NCBI GenBank assembly: GCA_021613375.1
Contig: CM038709.1
Location: 39,391,656 to 39,455,655 of the forward strand
Direction of reading: 5' to 3'
Origin: Megaleporinus macrocephalus
Taxonomy: Eukaryota; Chordata; Actinopteri; Characiformes; Anostomidae
DNA length: 64,000 nucleotides
Each line of letters begins with the position of its first letter. Position 1 is the first letter of the stretch. Of the stretch, positions 61,701 through 64,000 are shown piece after piece. The position numbers were made by a program, and so were the translations under genes. Below the pieces are notes generated by a model, which was not told where the DNA came from, did no database searches, and worked only from the letters and a program-made list of their open reading frames with translations.

Positions 61701-61867
61701 TACTCACGCTGGATGTGTATGAGCTGCTTGGGTTGGCGGAAGTCTCCCTTGTATAGGCGGTCATAGTAGTTGATGTTGCCCTCAGCCTCAGGAACAGGAA
61801 TCACCATGCTCTCCTTCTTTTCCCTGAAAACCTGCTGGGCACAGATGGCCCTCTGGAGATGGTGCTC
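37882..61867 (-). CDS. epc2: Enhancer of polycomb homolog 2 (13 exons, lacks only the N-terminus)
   Basis: Joined - strand exons: 61867-61708, 59719-59574, 58449-58243, 56532-56384, 56162-56033, 53309-53097, 52449-52366, 50414-50275, 47724-47387, 44186-44050, 43855-43717, 40686-40413 and 37954-37882. They total 2190 bp (729 codons plus TAG) with every phase matching. The N-terminal part is the EPcA/EPL1 domain (EHHLQRAI..QQVFREKKESM, EQPDYDMDSEDETLLNRLN, NCRGPSLIPQVKQEKRDGST, NRKNDEASYEKMLKLRREFS). The C-terminal Enhancer-of-Polycomb region includes FRRRAGC, VPRRCVGVARRRLGRGGR, a Gln-rich stretch, SKTLDSASAQFAASAVV and a terminal AMEVT. Family knowledge: EPC proteins scaffold the NuA4/TIP60 histone acetyltransferase complex in the nucleus, bridging the catalytic subunit to nucleosomes. 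DMDSEDETLLNRLN and IKQYDFHSS point to EPC2 rather than EPC1. The initiator exon(s), about 50 residues, lie right of 64000. Confidence 0.92.
38701..39040 (-). mobile_element. hAT-type miniature element (family 1)
   Basis: The termini tagggctgtgta and cttacaccccta are roughly inverted. The flanking 8-mers ATGTATTC and ATGTACCC differ by two transitions, an aged target duplication. The interior matches 60895-61269 in inverted orientation and keeps the intact CTCF-like string at 38895-38908. Lies in the last epc2 intron. Confidence 0.75.
38895..38908 (-). promoter_or_regulatory. CTCF-consensus motif in hAT element
   Basis: The - strand reads CCACTAGATGGCAG, an exact fit to the vertebrate CTCF core CCASYAGRKGGCRS. 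Binding is not shown. Confidence 0.45.
39090..40125 (-). repeat. second 20-bp SINE-head minisatellite, inverted, in the last epc2 intron
   Basis: About 52 units of accactacaccaccatacta, the exact complement of the 31.4-34.15 kb unit, with the same variable positions. At its left edge it joins ctgtgaggagacagagctga, the complement of the start of SINE family A body, which is truncated at about 39057. The array arose from a SINE inserted in the opposite orientation. Confidence 0.95.
40413..40686 (-). CDS. epc2: epc2 exon 12 of 13 in window
   Basis: The acceptor is gcttttctccag and the donor GGCAG|GTATGA. The exon encodes GGSRQVKFSSPGSSAARLSG, then VSAVSPAHTHHNSVRPCAPS and PPALKLATVASSLDRVPKVT. 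The SPPALKLATVA.S.DRVPKVTP motif identifies the EPC C-terminal region. GC-rich; the intron after it carries a 1-kb minisatellite. Confidence 0.92.
41058..41110. repeat. (CA)n microsatellite
   Basis: A pure CA dinucleotide tract in an epc2 intron. Confidence 0.95.
41380..42370 (+). pseudogene. old Tc1-like transposase relic and dispersed repeat tails
   Basis: Near 42125 the + strand reads FKPTERLWDVLEKTLQSGST, the third-acidic-residue region of Tc1 transposases. Upstream text to 41380 looks like the eroded rest of the gene. At 41985-42040 and 42295-42370 the repeated phrase aaagctgctttgagacaaca, then gttgt..aaa and ataaat, marks 3' ends of common fish dispersed repeats. Confidence 0.5.
42400..43540. 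other. epc2 intron, possible old inverted-repeat DNA element
   Basis: 42590-43380 contains facing phrases (gtttacatgcatagatttcc..ccgattaaa; cattcggattgagg..gatgcatgtaaacgtagcc), typical of an old terminal-inverted-repeat element. Ends are not precise; no coding sequence. Confidence 0.35.
43717..43855 (-). CDS. epc2: epc2 exon 11 of 13 in window, with probable GC donor
   Basis: The acceptor is atattttgtag. The exon encodes NTASWDTLSKTLDSASAQFA, ASAVVSTSNKESKSHSTAVN and GILPSSG. The family SKTLDSASA.FAASAVV motif is clear. The best exon end is CAG|GCAAGC at 43717, a GC rather than GT donor, which gives PSSG|GSRQV, equivalent to the human PSGTSK. A GT 9 bases further on (CACA|GTACTT) is in the same phase but matches the family less well. 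Confidence 0.85.
44050..44186 (-). CDS. epc2: epc2 exon 10 of 13 in window (Gln-rich)
   Basis: The acceptor is ctctctccag and the donor GCCTCT|GTACGT. The exon encodes GITEEQFQTHQQQLAQMQQQ, QLAQFQQQGLQQ and HPHTQAS. The Gln-rich segment is typical of EPC1/2 and may form a helical interaction surface. Phase 2 in, phase 0 out. Confidence 0.9.
44581..44594 (+). promoter_or_regulatory. CTCF-consensus motif
   Basis: CCACTAGATGGCAC fits the CTCF core CCASYAGRKGGCRS exactly. Located in an epc2 intron outside a recognisable family 1 element. Binding is not shown. Confidence 0.4.
45440..45600. repeat. dispersed repeat family 5 fragment
   Basis: Contains tttctttacagtggtggtgg and ccaaaaccaccagtgaactt. 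Confidence 0.4.
45621..45840 (+). mobile_element. hAT-type family 1 fragment
   Basis: Begins taggggtgtacaaaaatact and continues through ccactagactgcagtgt, matching 60895 onwards. The CTCF-like core is mutated and the right half is missing. Confidence 0.55.
45861..46434. mobile_element. hAT-type miniature element with internal palindrome
   Basis: The termini are tagggctgtgcgata and atatcgcacccccta-like (tatcgcacccctA). The flanking 8-mers TGCACCAG and TGCATCAC match at 6 of 8. Inside, 45978-46018 and 46056-46102 are inverted arms (gaagttagcttcttat.. and its complement). A second hAT-like end (cgtttcagccctac) at about 46408 suggests nesting. Confidence 0.65.
47387..47724 (-). CDS. epc2: epc2 exon 9 of 13 in window
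   Basis: The acceptor is cgtgatag and the donor TTTTAG|GTGGAG. The exon encodes VLLDRTSSDLDRALRHLDPG, a Ser/Thr/Pro-rich linker, SLAQLLSDIKACRWQYFQPR and NAIL(G). The LSEIL.NI.SCR..CFQPR block of EPC2 is recognisable. The C-terminal 40 residues are poorly conserved, so this donor was chosen because it gives the correct phase into GITEEQF. Confidence 0.87.
47980..48250 (+). mobile_element. tRNA-derived SINE (family B), near-complete
   Basis: The head is gggcagtcgtggcctgaagg with box-A-like tggcctgaagg, and box-B-like ggtccgatccc follows. Then come cccttgagcaaggcacctaa, caactgctccccagcc, gctcactgccccctagtgtg and a tail gggttaaatgcggaggtcaa. It carries one copy of the segment that is tandemly repeated at 14.6-15.2 kb. 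In an epc2 intron. Confidence 0.85.
49155..49830. mobile_element. hAT-like element (family 4), uninterrupted copy
   Basis: Begins tagggctaaatgattaattt and ends cccagcccta. It is the inverted counterpart of the interrupted copy at 4432-5590. No clear target duplication found. In an epc2 intron. Confidence 0.6.
50275..50414 (-). CDS. epc2: epc2 exon 8 of 13 in window
   Basis: The acceptor is gtgtctctag and the donor GGCAG|GTAGCT. The exon encodes PLSEQSSSSPADLAGLDAMW, then NALTALSVPRRCVGVARRRL and GRGG(R). The VPRRC.G.ARRR.GRGGR stretch is a basic motif strongly conserved in EPC proteins. Two bases of the last Arg carry over. Confidence 0.92.
50660..51680. repeat. probable hAT-type repeat with facing ends
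   Basis: The left part (taacagtactttatttttat..actcaaatac) and right part (ttgagtaagtatcattttga, aacagtacttttactcgag, tctacccacctccgct) are the facing ends of a repeat common in fish. Limits are approximate. Confidence 0.4.
51690..52360. other. epc2 intron, no feature recognised
   Basis: Unique-looking intronic sequence without exon, RNA gene or known repeat. Confidence 0.4.
52366..52449 (-). CDS. epc2: epc2 exon 7 of 13 in window
   Basis: The acceptor is ctccaccag and the donor CTTGCG|GTAAGT. The 28 codons SPSSEPDEENDPDGAFVFRR plus RAGCSYLA are the acidic patch and FRRRAGC motif of the family. In phase at both ends. Confidence 0.92.
53097..53309 (-). CDS. epc2: epc2 exon 6 of 13 in window
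   Basis: The acceptor is cccctcctcag and the donor CCGCTG|GTGAGT. The exon encodes 71 codons including SHKSVPKHHPHNVTVK, RPHKKYTRRPKLDPLRPPSR and NADIKQYDFHSSGEEDYPL. The IKQYDFHSS motif matches EPC2. GC-rich, in phase at both ends. Confidence 0.9.
53403..54118. mobile_element. possible hAT-type miniature element
   Basis: The ends taggggcgtcacgtg and gattgtaacacctcta are roughly inverted, but the flanking 8-mers do not match. Weak call. Confidence 0.35.
54130..55400. other. epc2 intron, no feature recognised
   Basis: AT-rich intronic DNA. No exon or RNA gene seen. Confidence 0.4.
55413..55865. mobile_element. hAT-type miniature element with target duplication
   Basis: The ends tagtgttgcactgatactg and gtatcggtgcatcccta are inverted relatives of TAGGGATGCACCGATAC. 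The flanking 8-mers TTTCAAAC (55405-55412) and TTTTAAAC (55866-55873) match at 7 of 8. It is 453 bp, non-coding, in an epc2 intron. Confidence 0.8.
56033..56162 (-). CDS. epc2: epc2 exon 5 of 13 in window
   Basis: The acceptor is tgtttgcag and the donor ATCAAG|GTGAGG. The exon encodes YQMGDFSGDVLSEVSVPLAE, KTVYPPPVCLPNGNRHKTEN and KIK. It corresponds to the YHLGDYGGEILNEV..NGNHHK segment of EPC2 but is more diverged than the EPcA core. Confidence 0.88.
56384..56532 (-). CDS. epc2: epc2 exon 4 of 13 in window
   Basis: The acceptor is cctctgcag and the donor AAGAG|GTACGA. The exon encodes NRKNDEASYEKMLKLRREFS, TVTILEMIKKREKSKRELLH and LTLEVVEKR, a long charged helix, probably coiled coil, of the EPcA domain. 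Two bases of the final Arg codon carry over. Confidence 0.93.
56600..58200. other. epc2 intron, no gene; old relics possible
   Basis: 56640-56930 has phrases like tcatgcatgatgacaacaga but no readable protein. 57000-58200 is AT-rich. Nothing definite. Confidence 0.35.
58243..58449 (-). CDS. epc2: epc2 exon 3 of 13 in window
   Basis: The acceptor is ttttctag and the donor CGCAAG|GTACGC. The exon encodes 69 codons: LVTLQEAKLLLNEDDYLLKS, VYDYWVRKRKNCRGPSLIPQ, KQEKRDGSTNN and FRRRTEKMQTRK. This is the basic core of the EPcA domain. In phase at both ends. Confidence 0.93.
58720..58781. repeat. (CA)n microsatellite
   Basis: A long CA dinucleotide tract in an epc2 intron, followed by (TA)n and an hAT family 1 copy. 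Confidence 0.95.
58790..59058 (-). mobile_element. hAT-type family 1 copy, end-truncated
   Basis: Inverted match to 60895-61269: gcgcccttgtgctgcttgtt, atgttggagtggagct and ctgccatctagtggtc. Both ends are frayed into microsatellite and palindrome sequence. It keeps an exact CTCF-core string. Confidence 0.7.
58971..58984 (-). promoter_or_regulatory. CTCF-consensus motif in hAT element
   Basis: The - strand reads CCACTAGATGGCAG, an exact CTCF-core fit. Binding is not shown. Confidence 0.45.
59093..59216. repeat. long near-perfect palindrome
   Basis: The left arm starts atggtcagattattgagtta and the right arm ends taacccaatagtctgaccat. The arms are about 58 bp with a few mismatches and a tiny centre (around ttgtttataaaacaacc). 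TA-rich flanks suggest a mariner-type palindromic miniature element. Confidence 0.85.
59574..59719 (-). CDS. epc2: epc2 exon 2 of 13 in window
   Basis: The acceptor is tttcctgcag and the donor AACCAG|GTAGGA. The exon encodes FGLDSEQPDYDMDSEDETLL then RKMELKPLQFEIMVDRLEKA. The acidic DMDSEDE stretch is diagnostic of EPC2. Two bases complete the proline codon from the previous exon. Confidence 0.92.
60895..61269 (+). mobile_element. hAT-type miniature element (family 1), complete
   Basis: It starts tagagatgtatgaaaatact and ends gctaacacacagccctc, imperfect inverted ends. GCTAAGAC occurs on both sides (60887-60894 and 61270-61277), a perfect 8-bp hAT target duplication. It is 375 bp, non-coding, in an epc2 intron. 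Reference copy for family 1 in this window. Confidence 0.88.
61022..61035 (+). promoter_or_regulatory. CTCF-consensus motif in hAT element
   Basis: CCACTAGATGGCAG, an exact fit to CCASYAGRKGGCRS, within the complete family 1 element. Binding is not shown. Confidence 0.45.
61708..61867 (-). CDS. epc2: epc2 exon 1 of 13 in window
   Basis: The acceptor is tcccacag and the donor ATCCAGC|GTGAGT. The exon encodes EHHLQRAICAQQVFREKKES, MVIPVPEAEGNINYYDRLYK and QPKQLIHIQ, part of the EPcA domain. It starts in phase 0, so the preceding exon must end on a whole codon. No EPC N-terminal exon was recognised between here and 64000. Confidence 0.9.
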
Positions 61868-62348
61868 CTGTGGGAGAATAGTGAAGAGGTGTTAAACACT
61901 GTCCTGGGTAGACATAAGCCGAGCTGACTGGTTGTATGAATACTCCCACTGCATAAATGAATCCAGAATTGCAAGTGACCATGCTGTGAATTATGGCAGG
62001 TTCATTCCAGACACTTTGTTTGGGAACATTTACAATAATGGCGATGTACAACACGGTTGCATATTTTATCCAAACAACAAACTTTTAAGGAAAGAAAAAC
62101 AGGTTCATAATGTAACTTGATGTTCAGAAATTATTTTAATCTTAGAGAAGAGAAAAACGCTTGAAGGGCGTCAAGGTTGAGACAGGGTCACAGAATTTGG
62201 GTCAGTGTGATGCAATAAGATGAACTGAAGTGTTAAGTTTGTTATTCGCTTGCAATAATAAAAGATCATTTTTGATGGTCTTTTGTAAACAATCATTAGG
62301 TCCATTAATTTTGTTAGAGATCTTAAAATACAAAAGCTAAGCTGCCAG

Positions 62349-63198
62349 TAGGGTTGTGCTATAGTGACAAAAACTGATATCTGGATATTTCCTGTAACTT
62401 TGTTAATAACAATAATAAATGATATTTGGCATTATTTAAAATGTGTTCTTTTTAAAGGATACTAATATCCATCCATTATCTTCTGCTTTATCCCGCTACT
62501 CAGGGGCACAAGAAGTGGGACTGGAGCCAATCCCAGCATCATCGGACAAAGGTACTTTTTAGTAAATGGCTAAAGTTAGCTGAGTGTGTGTTTAGCTGGT
62601 TTAGATCTGTCTTGGATAGCACACTCCCGAAGCTGTTCGTACTCTCCTCGTACTCTCTTCACACTCCTCGTACTCTCTTCACACTCCTCGTACTCTCTTC
62701 ACACTCCGTTAATGCTCTCTTCACACTCCGTTAATGCTCTCTTCACACTCCTCCATACTCTCTTCATACTCCTCCATACTCTCTTCATACTCCTCACGCT
62801 CTGTGTGGTGGTTTGTTGGGAGATGATGGAACAGGTTAGCTGTGGAGTGATCTTTAACGGCTGCTTTCTTACAAAGTCTTCTGAGTAACGTCAGTCTTTT
62901 CCGATCCAGACCAGCTCCACACGAGTGAAGATGATCCTCGTCTAGGAGTAAATTTAAGGCGGTAGACTGTAGACGAGGCTGGTGGTGTCTGAGTTTCTTC
63001 ACCTGGCGCAGTGTGCTCACTCACTTTCAGCTTTAGGTGTGTTTAGGCAGCTTTGCTAGCTTTAGCTATGCTAGCACACAGTATGGGCACTCTGGAGTCG
63101 AGTCGTTTGTTTTTTTTTTTCGCAGTCAGGAGCGTCCTCGTCAGCTCGCACACGGCAATTAAGAAATGATCGTAGATGATATATATCGCACACCCCTA
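62349..63198. mobile_element. hAT-type miniature element with target duplication
   Basis: The ends tagggttgtgctatagtgac and atatatcgcacacccctA are inverted relatives. CTGCCAG flanks both sides (62342-62348 and 63199-63205). It is 850 bp and contains its own minisatellite at 62640-62800. In the epc2 intron leading to the missing N-terminal exon. Confidence 0.75.
62640..62800. repeat. about 21-bp minisatellite inside an hAT element
   Basis: Repeated ctcgtactctcttcacactc and variants (ctccatactctcttcatact, cgttaatgctctcttcacac), about 8 units. Confidence 0.85.
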
Positions 63199-63384
63199 CT
63201 GCCAGAGTTTCTCACTTATACAGCAGCTCCCCCTACAGAGTTTACATCATATTCATATTTTGAAGCCATCCGTGGCCTAAAGGGTAGGAATGTGTACACG
63301 CAACCAAGCGCTCGGTTAGCCGCTCAGGATTAACCAAAACCACTATTCAGGTAGTCGTCTAGTGTCATCACAGGAACGCACAGA

Positions 63385-63641
63385 ACACATGCAGACTAAA
63401 GGGCTTTACACACCCAACTCAAGTACTGAGCGGAAGCAGATCACCTGTCCATCACAGGGCAGACCTAGGAGGTCAGTTTAGAATCTCCAGCTTGCCCGAC
63501 TGCATGTCATTGTACTATGGGAGGAAATCACAGCACCCAGAGTAAACCCACATGGAACAGACTTTGGCTGCCTGTTTAGGGAACTGAACCCAGGCCGTTC
63601 TTGCTGAGAGGCAACAGCACTACCCACTGCGCCACAACTCT
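63385..63641 (-). mobile_element. tRNA-derived SINE (family A), - strand copy
   Basis: The - strand begins gagttgtggcgcagtgggta (box A TGGCGCAGTGG), then has box-B-like gggttcagttcc, gtgggtttactctgggtgct, atttcctcccatagtacaat and gccctgtgatggacaggtga. A single-headed copy of the family whose head is tandemly multiplied at 31.4-34.15 kb and 39.1-40.1 kb. Confidence 0.75.
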
Positions 63642-63690
63642 TTAGGCTTTTTGAGTTTTAAGCAACTCATCACATGTTACTGGCCTATCA

Positions 63691-63731
<41 letters not shown>

Positions 63732-64000
63732 CCCGAATTCACCATGCAGGGTACAGGAGCTGGGATCAGACCATCATGAGACAGGTTAGGAACCATACGG
63801 GTTTATACACATAGTTTTTGTGCAGGATTAAAGAGCCAACAGCGCAAAGCTACCACCAGGGGGATTATGACTGAACACCTCCAAGTCAAAATCTCACCTA
63901 ATCATAACAATATGGCAACGCTATGCATCACGGTGTAGCCATGAATTCCCACTCTGGTGAGCAGTATGTGACCAGTACATAACGCCTAAAAAGCATCTGC

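Noticed and set aside
63580..63641. tRNA gene on the - strand (box A and box B present)
   Set aside because: No cloverleaf can be drawn, and the sequence continues into a SINE body; it is a tRNA-derived SINE head.
61868..64000. N-terminal exon(s) of epc2
   Set aside because: No sequence coding for the INRAVPQMPTGMEKEEE-type segment was found on the - strand; it should lie beyond the right edge.

Overview
This is vertebrate nuclear DNA, almost certainly from a ray-finned (teleost) fish. Two intron-split genes encode proteins very close to vertebrate R3HDM1 and EPC2. Between and inside them lie repeat types typical of teleosts: degraded Tc1-like transposons, hAT-type miniature elements with 8-bp target duplications, tRNA-derived SINEs, LINE 3' ends, and long (TA)n and (CA)n tracts. 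An otophysan fish (characin or catfish type) is my guess from the repeat flavour only. No bacterial gene, virus, CRISPR array, rRNA or true tRNA gene was seen.

Layout. Positions 1-13,625 hold the 3' part of r3hdm1 on the + strand: eight coding exons at 3,394-12,543 (408 codons plus stop), then a 3' UTR with a poly(A) signal at 13,600. The introns contain transposon relics and long repeat-free stretches resembling conserved regulatory DNA. Positions 13.6-36.9 kb are intergenic: a CTCF-motif minisatellite at 14.6-15.2 kb, hAT and Tc1 elements, LINE fragments, and a 2.7-kb minisatellite at 31.4-34.15 kb. Positions 37,882-61,867 hold epc2 on the - strand: thirteen coding exons whose lengths sum to 2,190 bp (729 codons plus stop) with consistent splice phases. 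Only the first ~50 residues lie beyond the right edge. The two genes are therefore tail to tail.

The proteins are not obviously in one pathway. EPC2 is the Enhancer-of-Polycomb scaffold of NuA4/TIP60 acetyltransferase complexes. R3HDM1 is a presumed RNA-binding protein whose R3H domain lies left of the window.

The most interesting structure is non-coding. Segments of two tRNA-derived SINE families have each been turned into tandem arrays. One SINE's box-A head became a 20-bp satellite of about 135 units, with a second, inverted array of about 52 units in the last epc2 intron. An internal piece of the other SINE became about eleven same-strand repeats, most carrying a near-consensus CTCF-like motif. 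A separate hAT-type element family also carries exact CTCF-consensus strings into the epc2 locus. All exon calls come from reading splice signals and remembered family homology; no alignment or database search was run.
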